A stretch of DNA of 64,000 nt from an uncultured Flavobacteriales bacterium (GCA_946479285.1 CAMLFH010000010.1:62001-126000); one strand, 5' to 3'. Counted from the stretch's first letter, positions 26,774 to 35,914 are shown. Notes: generated by a model from the sequence alone, not told the origin. Made by a program: numbers and translations.

Positions 26774-29320
26774 TTATTTGATCAAATTGATATGACCTTT
26801 GAAAGCGGTTGGTAGCCCGAAACAATCCTCGTAAATCAAATGAACGGCGTAAATCCCATCCGGACAAATTTCCCCCCGGTAGGTTCCGTCCCACCCTGTA
26901 AAACTTTCAATTTCGGTAAAAATCTCTTCTCCCCAGCGGTTAAAGATGCGGACATCCCGGATTACGATATTTTCTCCTTTGAACTCAAAGCGATCGTTAT
27001 TTCCATCGCCGTTTGGTGTAAAGGAATTCGGCAGGTAAAACAACTGTTCGTTTTGTAAATTCACGAAAATTGAATCCCATATTTCATTACAGGCATTAAA
27101 ACCCCGTATTTGGTACCAACCAGATTCGGAAAGATGTGTTCCGATCAAACTTCCATCCGGGCCAAACAACTCCATGTTGTAGTTAGTTTCAATATGCAAA
27201 AGCGAAACGGATAATTGTCTTTGACAATCTTTGATCGAGTCTTCCGGAAAATAAAGATCAATTTCCGATAAACGGCGCACCTGCATGGAATCTGTAATAC
27301 TTCCGCAGGAATTTGTCAGCGTACAGAAATAAATTCCTTCCTGAGAAATCCATTCAGCAGCAGTTTGAGATCCGGAACTCCATTGGTATGAACCGGGAGA
27401 TCCCTGTGCAGTATAGGAAAAGCCAACTCCAATCTCGAAACAAGTGTCTAAATTTGAAGGGAGGTTTAACTCAGGAAAATAATTAATAATAATAGCAAAT
27501 GAATCTGTTTTCGTTAAACAAATATCTGAAACAGCAATCCAGTAAATCCCTGAACTTCCAACGGAAAGTGTCGACCCGGTGGATTGATCGCTCCACAAAT
27601 AATCGACAGGAGAAATAGCTCCGCTAACTGTTGGTGTGATCGTATAAAAACTTCCGTTCTGAATACAAATACCGGTATCTGCCTGCAGGCTGACTGCCAG
27701 AGAAGAACTTAAAAATTCAGGAATAATCGTATCGATCAATTCGCAGCATTTAGTATCCAGCACACGCACAAAAACAGTATCGGCAGTATTTACAACCAGG
27801 GAATTGCCGGTACCGGAAGTTCCGTTGGACCAATGAAAAACCGGATTGGTGAATCCGGCCGTATTTACCGAAATTGTTGATTGTGTGCATTCGGAGCTTT
27901 GGCCCATACTGATCGAAAGCCCCAAACACGGAGTATAAATCGGCTGATTCTGAAGCGTAACAATATTCATTACTCCCGGAATCGGTGCATAGTTGGTGTT
28001 ATATCCTATTCCAAGATCTTCTATGGTGAGCGGAACATCCGTTACAGTCGGGAAAAGTTCTAAAACTTCCGAACAATCATTGATGGTATTCAACTGCTCA
28101 TCCAAAATAATTTGATTGATATCCATGTCAGACAAACCGGCATAAAATTCGGTACTGACAAAATGATGAAGCCCAAAGGAAAAATCACTGTTTCCGCTAA
28201 CCAGGTCGTTGGACCATCCGTTGATGTAAGAAATTCCCGGTTTCGAAACACCTACACACTTTTCGAAGGTTCCGTTTTTTTCCACTTTTACCACATACAA
28301 TCCTTCAAAAGTTCCTTGTACACCACCGAATAAACCATAACTGCTCCCCGTTTCATTCAACCCGGATGGAAGCATCGTTGTAGCTCCCGGAATTTCATAG
28401 TTTTTGGCGAAAATAAGCGTTCCCAGTGTATCACATTTTAGTAAAATACCGTGATACGGGTTTTGGATTCCTGCCGGTGTGTAAATTTCCAGCAAAAGAT
28501 TCAGATCTGAATCGTATTCGATGCGTCCTGGATTGTAAAAATCTGTAGAAGTGCCATTAACCGGAAGCAGTACATACTTTTCATCGAAAATATAGCCGTT
28601 CTCCTCAATCCCGATAATGATCGGAACTCTGGCAGCAGTGGTTGATTCAAGGTGAGAAGTTCCCGTAATAAACATTTTACCGTTAATCATTTCGGTTGCG
28701 TTTGTAAACCGGGTCTGAAAACTTGTCGGGTTTGGTACCGGAGGAGCTGAAAACATGCTGAATAATTGACTGATATCCCACACAATCTGACCGTTAGCAG
28801 ATGAAACAGCCTGAACATGCCCATCAACAGATGCCGCATTCTCCAAATAACCTACCATAAAAAAAAGTCCGTTTGCATAACGCATACATGAAAAGTAGCG
28901 ATTAGGTGCCTGATCGTACTTAGACCAGTAAAGTGATCCGGTTAGCGCATCCATTTTAAAGTAAAAAGTTCCTATTGACTGATTTCCCTGCTCTACGCGT
29001 CCACAGCCGAAAACGGTGTCTGCTTTCAAATCCAGAAAACTGATATGGACTTTATTAGAGGGATTGGAAGTAAATGACAGCTTCTTGCTCCAGATAACGC
29101 CCTGGTTCGATGAACCATCCTGTTTAACAACAAGTCCGTCATTATTAATCATTCCACCGATATAAGAATTTCCCAAAAGATCGGTAACTACATTTGCTGA
29201 CACCTCATCATCAGTTGGATTTCCGATAAGTACCCCTTTTTCATCATTTTGAGAAAAAGCAGGCTTCGCCATGCACAGAAACCAGGAAGTCAGCGACAAA
29301 AGAAGTAGTGTTTTTATCAT
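26774..29320 (-). CDS. T9SS type B (CHU_C) protein with beta-propeller-like N-terminal half
   Basis: 848 residues. After a signal peptide ending AFSQ, the first ~450 residues show repeated VVTDLLGNSYIGG / GQIVWD / ILGIEENGYIFDEKY strands of the SBBP/PQQ-like propeller kind. Then come several Ig-like modules (about residues 470-740) with SQWSSG/TYQWSSG-type patterns and paired cysteines, and a type B sorting domain at the end (YLPNSFTPNGDGNNDRFEF, IFNRWGEEIF, CPDGIYAVHL). Secreted through T9SS. It sits inside the tandem lipoprotein array, on the same strand. It resembles the partial gene at 1-1158 in its N-terminal design. Confidence 0.88.
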   Translation of the reverse strand: MIKTLLLLSLTSWFLCMAKPAFSQNDEKGVLIGNPTDDEVSANVVTDLLGNSYIGGMINNDGLVVKQDGSSNQGVIWSKKLSFTSNPSNKVHISFLDLKADTVFGCGRVEQGNQSIGTFYFKMDALTGSLYWSKYDQAPNRYFSCMRYANGLFFMVGYLENAASVDGHVQAVSSANGQIVWDISQLFSMFSAPPVPNPTSFQTRFTNATEMINGKMFITGTSHLESTTAARVPIIIGIEENGYIFDEKYVLLPVNGTSTDFYNPGRIEYDSDLNLLLEIYTPAGIQNPYHGILLKCDTLGTLIFAKNYEIPGATTMLPSGLNETGSSYGLFGGVQGTFEGLYVVKVEKNGTFEKCVGVSKPGISYINGWSNDLVSGNSDFSFGLHHFVSTEFYAGLSDMDINQIILDEQLNTINDCSEVLELFPTVTDVPLTIEDLGIGYNTNYAPIPGVMNIVTLQNQPIYTPCLGLSISMGQSSECTQSTISVNTAGFTNPVFHWSNGTSGTGNSLVVNTADTVFVRVLDTKCCELIDTIIPEFLSSSLAVSLQADTGICIQNGSFYTITPTVSGAISPVDYLWSDQSTGSTLSVGSSGIYWIAVSDICLTKTDSFAIIINYFPELNLPSNLDTCFEIGVGFSYTAQGSPGSYQWSSGSQTAAEWISQEGIYFCTLTNSCGSITDSMQVRRLSEIDLYFPEDSIKDCQRQLSVSLLHIETNYNMELFGPDGSLIGTHLSESGWYQIRGFNACNEIWDSIFVNLQNEQLFYLPNSFTPNGDGNNDRFEFKGENIVIRDVRIFNRWGEEIFTEIESFTGWDGTYRGEICPDGIYAVHLIYEDCFGLPTAFKGHINLIK

Positions 29321-29564
29321 AATTCAGTAGTTAACGTGTTCAATAAAGCTAAGGCTATTTCGGGAAGTTTCCAGCTGGGAGGTGTTTTTCAAACTGAACG
29401 TCGGAACAGCAAAAACTGTTGATCACAAACAATTAAAACACTGATAAACAAAGTGATAAAACTTTAAAAGATCACTTGACAAATCAATTAATGAATAAAC
29501 GACTCCCGTGTTCTGTCAATTCCATGTAGCCTGTGTCACGATCAGTTGATTGAATGGATTCCAT

Positions 29565-29595
29565 AAAAAAGGAATCAGCCGCAACCAATTCCTTT
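29565..29595 (-). terminator. Rho-independent terminator
   Basis: On the minus strand AAGGAAT (stem) ... ATTCCTT is followed by TTTTA. It ends lipoprotein paralog 7 and its arms resemble those after paralogs 2 and 5. Confidence 0.85.
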
Positions 29596-29614
29596 CGTTT
29601 CTATAAAATGGCCG

Positions 29615-30304
29615 TTACTGCTCTTTCAACGTCATTTTGAGTGTTTTACTTTGTGTATTATCGTTAATTGACCCCATAAAAGAATAATGAAATGCAGATT
29701 CCATTTCTAACTGCAGTTCTTTTTTCTTCGATTCTTTCACTGTAAAGGTCATGGTGCTTTCACCTGTTAAATACGTGGTCTCTTCCGAATAATCAGTCAA
29801 TACAGTTGTTTGATTCTTTTCAAGTGTTGATTTCTTATTGAGCAGAATATTAAAAACTACGCGTTCATTCTTCTTGAAATCATCACCTTTTGTTTTTCCA
29901 ATAAAACTCCAGGTTCCACTCAAGTATCGTTTCGTGGTGGTTGTGAATGGATATCCCATTCCGGAATTTTCATCGTAATACAATTCCTGCGTCCATTGCC
30001 AGGTACCATCATTTTTAATGGAGAACTCATTTTCCTTTACTTCACCTGCACTTTCAGACGTATAAGTATACGGACCATCCACGCCCATTATTGTATAAAT
30101 ACTATAATTAGAAACTGTGGATTCAGTCATCGTAGTCTTCCAGTAATTTTCCATATCTGCCTGGACTGAAGTTGCTTTTTGTTCTTCTTCAATGGAAACG
30201 ATCTTCCAATCGTTTGTGATTTTTCGTTTGGTGGTTTTCCCGCAGGAATTCATACCTACAGCCAGAAAAATCAAACTGAGTCCGTAAATGATGTGTTTTT
30301 TCAT
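29615..30304 (-). CDS. Lipoprotein, paralog 7
   Basis: 229 residues: signal ending MNSC, then GKTTKRKITNDWKIVSIEEE. It has the shared GTWSFIGKTKGDDFKKNERVVFNIL and GESTMTFTVKESKKKELQLEM motifs. It is separated from the rest of the tandem array by the T9SS type B gene, and stands alone as a unit with its own terminator. Confidence 0.85.
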   Translation of the reverse strand: MKKHIIYGLSLIFLAVGMNSCGKTTKRKITNDWKIVSIEEEQKATSVQADMENYWKTTMTESTVSNYSIYTIMGVDGPYTYTSESAGEVKENEFSIKNDGTWQWTQELYYDENSGMGYPFTTTTKRYLSGTWSFIGKTKGDDFKKNERVVFNILLNKKSTLEKNQTTVLTDYSEETTYLTGESTMTFTVKESKKKELQLEMESAFHYSFMGSINDNTQSKTLKMTLKEQ

Positions 30305-30473
30305 AATTAGATGGGTTAATTAAATGCTTTTAGACGATAACGTAATTCCATCAGTAAAGGGTTGGAAATTTCTCCGAAGATTATTAAAACCGTCTTCCAA
30401 AAAATATTGTTGTTCTTTTTTTTGTGCATAATGCGTTAAAATGCTGACCTTTGTAACAGAAAATAGTTTTAGA

Positions 30474-30890
30474 ATGATTCGATTCATCTTTTTAGTCCCA
30501 CTTATTATCACCGCCTTTAGCTTTATAGAGAAGAACGAAAAGAAGTTCACTGTTCAAAAATTACCCATCGCCGTTTCCACTCTTGAATTGGACGATACGC
30601 TGAGAATAAATGAGTTGGTATTTGCAGATTTCTTTTCTCCGAACGGAGATGGGTACAATGACAAATACATCATACTGAATGTAGAAAATTACCCGCTGGG
30701 CCACCTGAAGGTTTTTAACCGATGGGGAGAATTGGTTTACCATGCGGCTCCGTATAAGAATGATTGGGACGGAAAAACGAACCAAGCCAATTCACTGCTT
30801 GGAGGAGAATGTACACCGGGAGTTTATTATTTTGAATACGTGGATGGTATAGGAAATAAAGCATCGGGGAAAATAACATTGAAACGATGA
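30474..30890 (+). CDS. Minimal T9SS type B (CHU_C) protein, partner of PorP/SprF
   Basis: The ATG at 30474 gives 138 residues: a short signal (MIRFIFLVPLIITAFSF), a brief linker and then little more than a gliding-associated C-terminal (type B) domain (ADFFSPNGDGYNDKYII, VFNRWGELVYHA, CTPGVYYFEYV). An in-frame ATG at 30441 would add 11 residues before the signal. Such minimal CHU_C proteins precede a PorP/SprF gene in many Bacteroidota, here by a 4-base overlap at 30887-30890. Confidence 0.88.
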   Translation: MIRFIFLVPLIITAFSFIEKNEKKFTVQKLPIAVSTLELDDTLRINELVFADFFSPNGDGYNDKYIILNVENYPLGHLKVFNRWGELVYHAAPYKNDWDGKTNQANSLLGGECTPGVYYFEYVDGIGNKASGKITLKR

Positions 30891-31825
30891 AGAAAACCTG
30901 CTCCCTGTTGGTGATATTGGCTTTCACCTTTGTTTCCAATGCACAATTAAGAAGTATTTACAATCAGTACATGTTGAACCAGGGGATTTTCAATCCCGGG
31001 TACATGGATATTTCAACACGCTACAGCGCAACTGTCCATTTCAAAAAAGAATGGATGACAGTTCCCGGAACTCCCTTGACTTTTAGTGCGAACGGGCATT
31101 ACCACGTTACCAAAAATCATGGAATTGGCGGAGTTGCCATAAACGATTATGCCGCGGGCGTTAATTCCCTGGAAATAGCAGGACTTTACAATTACCACGT
31201 GTGGCTGGGAGAAAAAACGGCTCTTGGTTTGGGTGTGAAATTCGGCTATCAGCAGCGCTCGATGAAAACAGATTACATTTACTTCAGCGAAAAAGAGCCT
31301 ACTTTAGATAATCGTGTGACAAGGGGTGTAAACTTAGGAGTTGGTTTATCCATCCAATCGCAGAACTTTGATTTCGGGATTTCGATGCCGAGCATTTTCG
31401 ATAATTCACTGGCAAATTCTTCTACTATTTATACTACTACCAACAATCATTTCTATTCTCATATCGGTTACAAGATCCGTTTTAACGACAACATTATTTT
31501 GTACCCCACTGTCATGGCAAGAGCAGTAAAAGGATCCGCGGTAAACTTGTCTTTCGACGGACATTTCCTTTTCGGGCAGATGATTTGGGTGGGCGGAGGC
31601 TACCAGTCTGACAATTCGGTTACGGGAAGTTTCGGGATCTTCCTGGAAAAAGGACTGCGCTTAGTTTACACTTACCAAACCAGTACATTCACTTCGCACC
31701 GATTGTTGGAACACTCGCACGAGATTACCATCAACTTTGCACGAACTATTGATGAGCTTCCTTTTGCGAAACGCAAGTTCACCACCCGCAAAGGCGGACA
31801 ATTCCGGAAGAAACAAAAATGGTAG
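30887..31825 (+). CDS. PorP/SprF-family T9SS outer-membrane protein
   Basis: 312 residues with a signal peptide (MKKTCSLLVILAFTFVSNAQ) and the PorP/SprF opening LRSIYNQYMLNQGIFNPGYMDIS, followed by beta-barrel strands (FGYQQRSMK, GVNLGVGLSIQSQ, LVYTYQTSTF). These proteins receive type B cargo at the outer membrane and hold it on the surface. Coupled to the CHU_C protein upstream by an ATGA overlap; the pair is a common T9SS module. Confidence 0.9.
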   Translation: MKKTCSLLVILAFTFVSNAQLRSIYNQYMLNQGIFNPGYMDISTRYSATVHFKKEWMTVPGTPLTFSANGHYHVTKNHGIGGVAINDYAAGVNSLEIAGLYNYHVWLGEKTALGLGVKFGYQQRSMKTDYIYFSEKEPTLDNRVTRGVNLGVGLSIQSQNFDFGISMPSIFDNSLANSSTIYTTTNNHFYSHIGYKIRFNDNIILYPTVMARAVKGSAVNLSFDGHFLFGQMIWVGGGYQSDNSVTGSFGIFLEKGLRLVYTYQTSTFTSHRLLEHSHEITINFARTIDELPFAKRKFTTRKGGQFRKKQKW

Positions 31826-31841
31826 ATCATCGCTGAAGGTT

Positions 31842-32474
31842 GTCCGCAGGCAGACAAACGACCCACATTTTCTTTACCGCTGATGCACTGATGAAAGCGA
31901 GCCTACCGGTCTCGCCGAACTCCAAATTATTGTCCGGATTTTATCTGTTAGTATGTATGATTCTTTTGTATTGCAGTTTTGGTTTGCGAAAATTCATCAA
32001 TAACCCTACTTCCATTCCAGAAACATTCAGGTAATTAATTGTTTGTTCAAAATGTACATCGTTCAAATCCGACACGGTTTTTACCTCCAGGATAATTGAA
32101 TCAAACACAACGAAATCGGCAAAGAATTGATGAGGTAGAACAATGTCTTTGTATCTCACTTGATATTTAACTTCACGAGCAAACAAAATTCCATTTTTCT
32201 TAAACTCATATTCCAGAGCATCCTTATAAACAATTTCTGAAAACCCAAATCCCAATTCGGTATGCACTTCCATACAACTACCAATAATCTCATATGTTTC
32301 CTCTTCCAATAAATAGTGTTCCATCCTATTTAAGTTAATGAAAAACATCATTTATCAAATCATTAATCGGATTTTTCTTCCAATCCAATTTAGAACAACA
32401 CAAAAAAGGCGACCGGTAGGCGCCTTCACCATCTGCGCATCTGTGGTAAGAAAAAGCGATGTCTGCCTGCAGGC
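31842..32474. mobile_element. Inverted-repeat-bounded element carrying a GxxExxY gene
   Basis: The 75 bases at 31842-31916 and the 67 bases at 32408-32474 are imperfect inverted repeats: the reverse complement of the left (GGCGAGACCGGTAGGC ... GGTAAAGAAAA ... GTCTGCCTGCGGAC) aligns with the right (GGCGACCGGTAGGC ... GGTAAGAAAAA ... GTCTGCCTGCAGGC). Weaker similarity continues outward for about 20 bases on both sides. They enclose one gene, of the PD-(D/E)XK-like GxxExxY family. No target duplication is obvious. Confidence 0.65.
31941..32324 (-). CDS. GxxExxY protein (PD-(D/E)XK nuclease-fold)
   Basis: The ATG at 32324 gives 127 residues beginning MEHYLLEEETYEIIG. The naming motif is GFGFSEIVY (G-x2-E-x2-Y), and ADFVVFDSIILEVKTV carries the D...E-x-K nuclease-like signature of the PDDEXK_3 group. 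An in-frame ATG at 32351 adds nine residues. The family is known for many paralogs per genome and uncertain function. The gene lies inside near-symmetrical inverted repeats and so may be mobile. Confidence 0.85.
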   Translation of the reverse strand: MEHYLLEEETYEIIGSCMEVHTELGFGFSEIVYKDALEYEFKKNGILFAREVKYQVRYKDIVLPHQFFADFVVFDSIILEVKTVSDLNDVHFEQTINYLNVSGMEVGLLMNFRKPKLQYKRIIHTNR

Positions 32475-32504
32475 AACTGTGCAAAACGATGTACAGGGTT
32501 CAGA

Positions 32505-33263
32505 TTATTTATTCTTCTTAGCACGGAAGATCAACAGAGGAACGATGAAGATTGCCAGCGTTAAGCCTGAAATGAAGAGGTCAAACTTCTCCGATTCAAT
32601 CCATTCTGTGGAAGGAACATAATGTACCAGCAAAGCCAGGCACAATTTGATTCCCAGGATTCCGATCACCAAAAAAGCCGAATTTTCCAGGAAGGGATAT
32701 TTCTCCATCAACACCACAAAATACTTCGCTACATAACGCATAGCAAGGATTCCAATGAATACTCCAATACAGATCAAAACAATGTTTTCAGAATAAGCCA
32801 CTACAGCGAAGATATTGTCAATCGAAAAAACAATGTCCATGAACTCAACTGCTAATACGGTCGACCAAAAGACCCCGATCACGCCCACCGTTCCCCGGTA
32901 AATCCAACTTTTCTTTGTTTCTGCTACTTCCGAATCAATTTCGTCCTGTACACTTTTCGCTGTAAAATGCTTGATCGCCATGTAAATCAGGTAAGCACCT
33001 CCGATTGGTTTGAACCACCAAATAGTGAGAATCGATTTCACCAGTACCAATGCAAGTCCGCGGAAAACATATGCTCCCAGGATCCCGTATTTCAAGGCTT
33101 TTTCCTGCTGATCTTTCGGAAGACCTCTAACCATGGTTGCAAGTACAGCAGCATTGTCGAACGATAAAATAATTTCAAGCAGTAAAATTCCAAGGATCAG
33201 GAAAATCGCATTCAACGGATGCTCTGTCATTATTTTTGCAAATTCCTGGAATTGATTCATCAT
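32505..33263 (-). CDS. TerC-family membrane protein
   Basis: 252 residues with the paired TerC motifs: LEIILSFDNAAVLATMV near the start and MDIVFSIDNIFAVVAYS near the middle, whose Asp residues are placed in membrane helices. Seven or eight hydrophobic segments. Members help manganese or other metal export or exoenzyme metalation. The right inverted repeat of the element upstream ends 31 bases before its stop. Confidence 0.85.
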   Translation of the reverse strand: MMNQFQEFAKIMTEHPLNAIFLILGILLLEIILSFDNAAVLATMVRGLPKDQQEKALKYGILGAYVFRGLALVLVKSILTIWWFKPIGGAYLIYMAIKHFTAKSVQDEIDSEVAETKKSWIYRGTVGVIGVFWSTVLAVEFMDIVFSIDNIFAVVAYSENIVLICIGVFIGILAMRYVAKYFVVLMEKYPFLENSAFLVIGILGIKLCLALLVHYVPSTEWIESEKFDLFISGLTLAIFIVPLLIFRAKKNK

Positions 33264-33311
33264 AGGATCGTGTCTCTACTTTTTTAAGAAATCCAAAGAT
33301 AAGCTATAATT

Positions 33312-33339
33312 CAAAATGCAAAATGCAAAATGCAAAATA
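33312..33339. repeat. Tandem 7-bp repeat CAAAATG, four copies
   Basis: CAAAATG three times, then CAAAATA, directly upstream of the uvrB region. A simple repeat prone to slippage, of unknown role. Confidence 0.8.
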
Positions 33340-33398
33340 GATTCAAAAACCAGTAGCCTCACGAAGACAAATTTTGATCCCTCAAAACCAATTTCATC

Positions 33399-33430
33399 AT
33401 TCGTAATTCGTAATTCGGAACTCGTAATTC
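33399..33430. repeat. Degenerate ATTCGTA repeat
   Basis: ATTCGTA, ATTCGTA, ATTCGGA, ACTCGTA, ATTC: four and a half diverged 7-bp units, ending two bases before the TATATTTG promoter box at 33433. Confidence 0.7.
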
Positions 33431-33432
33431 CC

Positions 33433-33440
33433 TATATTTG
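33433..33440 (+). promoter_or_regulatory. -7 promoter box TATATTTG of uvrB
   Basis: TATATTTG matches TAnnTTTG and lies five bases before the uvrB ATG at 33446, so the transcript would be leaderless or nearly so, as at 3864. Confidence 0.5.
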
Positions 33441-33445
33441 TTACT

Positions 33446-35470
33446 ATGGATTTCCAACTCACTTCTGATTTTAAACCGACGGGTGATCAACCGGTTGCCA
33501 TCGAACAATTGGTTCGCGGATTGAATGAAGGGCACTTTGCTCAAACCCTGCTCGGTGTAACGGGAAGCGGGAAAACTTTTACGATGGCGAATGTCATTCA
33601 GCAGGTGGAAAAACCAACGCTGATCCTTTCTCACAACAAAACGCTTGCTGCTCAGCTTTACGGCGAATTCAAGCAATTCTTCCCAAACAATGCGGTAGAA
33701 TACTTTGTCAGTTATTACGATTATTACCAGCCCGAAGCTTATTTGCCGGTTACGGATACTTACATTGAGAAAGATCTTCAGATCAATGATGAAATTGAAA
33801 AACTGCGGCTTTCTGCTACCTCTTCCTTGCTTTCAGGCCGAAGAGATGTGATTGTAGTTGCTTCTGTGAGTTGTATTTATGGTATTGGAAACCCAAACGA
33901 ATTTGCGAACTCGATCATTCCTATTCATACAGGTCAGTCATTTCCCCGAAACAAGTTCCTGCTTCGTTTGGTAGAAAACCTTTATTCCCGAACGGAAGCA
34001 GAATTCAAACGCGGAACTTTCCGGGTGAAGGGTGATACAGTCGATATTAACCTGGCCTATGCAGATCATGCACTGCGTGTAGAATTTTGGGGAGATGAAA
34101 TTGAGCGCATCCGAACGATTGACCCGGAAAACAACTCGGAAATTGAAGCTTTTCAAGAGATTAATATTTACCCGGCAAATATTTTCGTTTCCAGTCCGGC
34201 AACTACCCGCAGGGCCATCGACCAAATTGGTGAAGACATGGTGATCCAGGTGGAAAATTTCAAGCGTGAAGGAAAAATCCTGGAAGCAAAACGACTGGAA
34301 GAGCGTACTTCTTACGACATGGAAATGATGCGGGAACTGGGCTATTGTTCCGGGATCGAGAACTATTCGCGCTATTTCGATCAGCGTGCTCCGGGAACAC
34401 GTCCTTTCTGTTTATTGGATTATTTCCCGGACGATTACCTGATGATTGCAGACGAAAGTCACGTAACGATGCCACAGATCCGTGCCATGTATGGTGGTGA
34501 CCGGGCTCGTAAGATCAACCTGGTGGATTACGGTTTCCGGATCCAGGCGGCAATGGACAACCGTCCTTTGATGTTTGAAGAATTCCAGTCATTGATAAAC
34601 CAGATCGTATACGTTTCTGCAACTCCGGCCGACTTTGAACTGGAACAATCCGAAGGCGTGGTGGTGGAACAATTGATCCGTCCGACAGGATTGCTTGATC
34701 CGATTATCGAAGTACGTCCGAGTTTGAACCAGATCGATGACCTCATCGAGGAAATGCAGGTCCGCATTGAAAAAGACGAACGAACACTCGTGACAACGCT
34801 GACCAAACGCATGGCCGAAGAGCTTCAGAAATACTTAGACAAATTGGGCATTGCCTGCAGATATATCCATTCAGATATTGATACGATTGAACGCGTGGAG
34901 ATCCTGCGTCAGCTGCGATTGGGTGAATTTGATGTTTTGATCGGGGTGAACCTGCTGCGCGAAGGACTCGATTTGCCGGAAGTGAGCTTAGTAGCGATCA
35001 TCGACGCGGACAAAGAAGGATTCCTGAGAAATGAGCGTTCATTGGTTCAGACGGTTGGTCGTGCAGCTCGAAACGTCAATGGTCGTGTGATCATGTATGC
35101 CGATAAAATGACGGATTCCATGAAGCGCACTATTTCGGAAACGGAGCGCAGAAGAGCCATGCAGATCGCTTACAACGAAGAACACGGATTAGTTCCTACC
35201 GCATTGAACAAATCCAAGGAAGTAATTCTTAAATCCACGAAAGTGGCAGACGGCGATCCGGAAACACGTTCTCAAAAAGCATATTACTCGCCCGAAGATG
35301 CCGGTTTAGCTGCTGCAGAACCCGTTGTGAACTATAAGGATCCGGAAGAATTGGAAAAAGCAATCGCTGCTAAACGCAAACAAATGGAAAAAGCGGCAAA
35401 AGAACTGGACTTCATTGAAGCTGCGCGACTGCGTGATGAATTGTTTGAATTACAGGCGAAGAAAAAGTAA
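33446..35470 (+). CDS. uvrB: Excinuclease ABC subunit B
   Basis: 674 residues, normal for UvrB. It has Walker A GVTGSGKTF (residues 37-45), the beta-hairpin region YYDYYQPEAYLP that opens DNA, helicase motifs (DESHVTMPQI, GVNLLREGLDLPEV, QTVGRAARN) and a C-terminal UVR motif (FIEAARLRDELFELQ) that binds UvrC. In nucleotide excision repair UvrB loads at damage with UvrA and guides UvrC incision. uvrA and uvrC are not nearby. The start follows a -7 box by only five bases. Confidence 0.97.
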   Translation: MDFQLTSDFKPTGDQPVAIEQLVRGLNEGHFAQTLLGVTGSGKTFTMANVIQQVEKPTLILSHNKTLAAQLYGEFKQFFPNNAVEYFVSYYDYYQPEAYLPVTDTYIEKDLQINDEIEKLRLSATSSLLSGRRDVIVVASVSCIYGIGNPNEFANSIIPIHTGQSFPRNKFLLRLVENLYSRTEAEFKRGTFRVKGDTVDINLAYADHALRVEFWGDEIERIRTIDPENNSEIEAFQEINIYPANIFVSSPATTRRAIDQIGEDMVIQVENFKREGKILEAKRLEERTSYDMEMMRELGYCSGIENYSRYFDQRAPGTRPFCLLDYFPDDYLMIADESHVTMPQIRAMYGGDRARKINLVDYGFRIQAAMDNRPLMFEEFQSLINQIVYVSATPADFELEQSEGVVVEQLIRPTGLLDPIIEVRPSLNQIDDLIEEMQVRIEKDERTLVTTLTKRMAEELQKYLDKLGIACRYIHSDIDTIERVEILRQLRLGEFDVLIGVNLLREGLDLPEVSLVAIIDADKEGFLRNERSLVQTVGRAARNVNGRVIMYADKMTDSMKRTISETERRRAMQIAYNEEHGLVPTALNKSKEVILKSTKVADGDPETRSQKAYYSPEDAGLAAAEPVVNYKDPEELEKAIAAKRKQMEKAAKELDFIEAARLRDELFELQAKKK

Positions 35471-35493
35471 TTATCACTTATTAATTATCATCT

Positions 35494-35874
35494 ATGAAGA
35501 ATCTAATCCTCCTTGCTGCAACACTATTGGTACTTGCTGCCTGCAACAAACCACTTTTGAAATACAATTCCGACTTTGAAGGAACGTGGTTCAGTGAAAC
35601 ACAATACAACCCGGATTTGCAAGTGTTTGTCAGTGACGAATTGGTTTTCTCCGGAAAAACCGGAAGTTACCAGGTGGACTGTAAAGATACCTGTACAACA
35701 AACCTGTGTGAATGCACTGCAAAACTCACCGGAACCGCTGAAGTAAATCAGCAGCGTACGATTATTCGGTTAAATTCTCAAACTCCGAGAACATTCCAAC
35801 TGGACGCAGAGCCTTACGAGCAAGGCGGTGAATGGTACATGGAAATTGACGGGAAGAAGTATAAGAAGCAGTAA
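35494..35874 (+). CDS. Small lipoprotein
   Basis: 126 residues with signal MKNLILLAATLLVLAAC, so a lipoprotein. After the lipid Cys the protein has a beta-rich sequence with the six-cysteine-like centre VDCKDTCTTNLCECTAKL. I know no family. It lies 23 bases after uvrB and may be co-transcribed with it; a hairpin follows its stop. Confidence 0.72.
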   Translation: MKNLILLAATLLVLAACNKPLLKYNSDFEGTWFSETQYNPDLQVFVSDELVFSGKTGSYQVDCKDTCTTNLCECTAKLTGTAEVNQQRTIIRLNSQTPRTFQLDAEPYEQGGEWYMEIDGKKYKKQ

Positions 35875-35888
35875 AAGGGATTGAAAAT

Positions 35889-35914
35889 GAGAATGAGTGT
35901 AAGTTGTCATTCTC
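35889..35914 (+). terminator. Hairpin, possible terminator
   Basis: GAGAATGA and TCATTCTC pair around a 10-base loop, followed by GCTCTGTTTCTCCTTTT. The arms and the 3' flank match the hairpin at 22174. It follows the lipoprotein stop at 35874. Confidence 0.55.
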
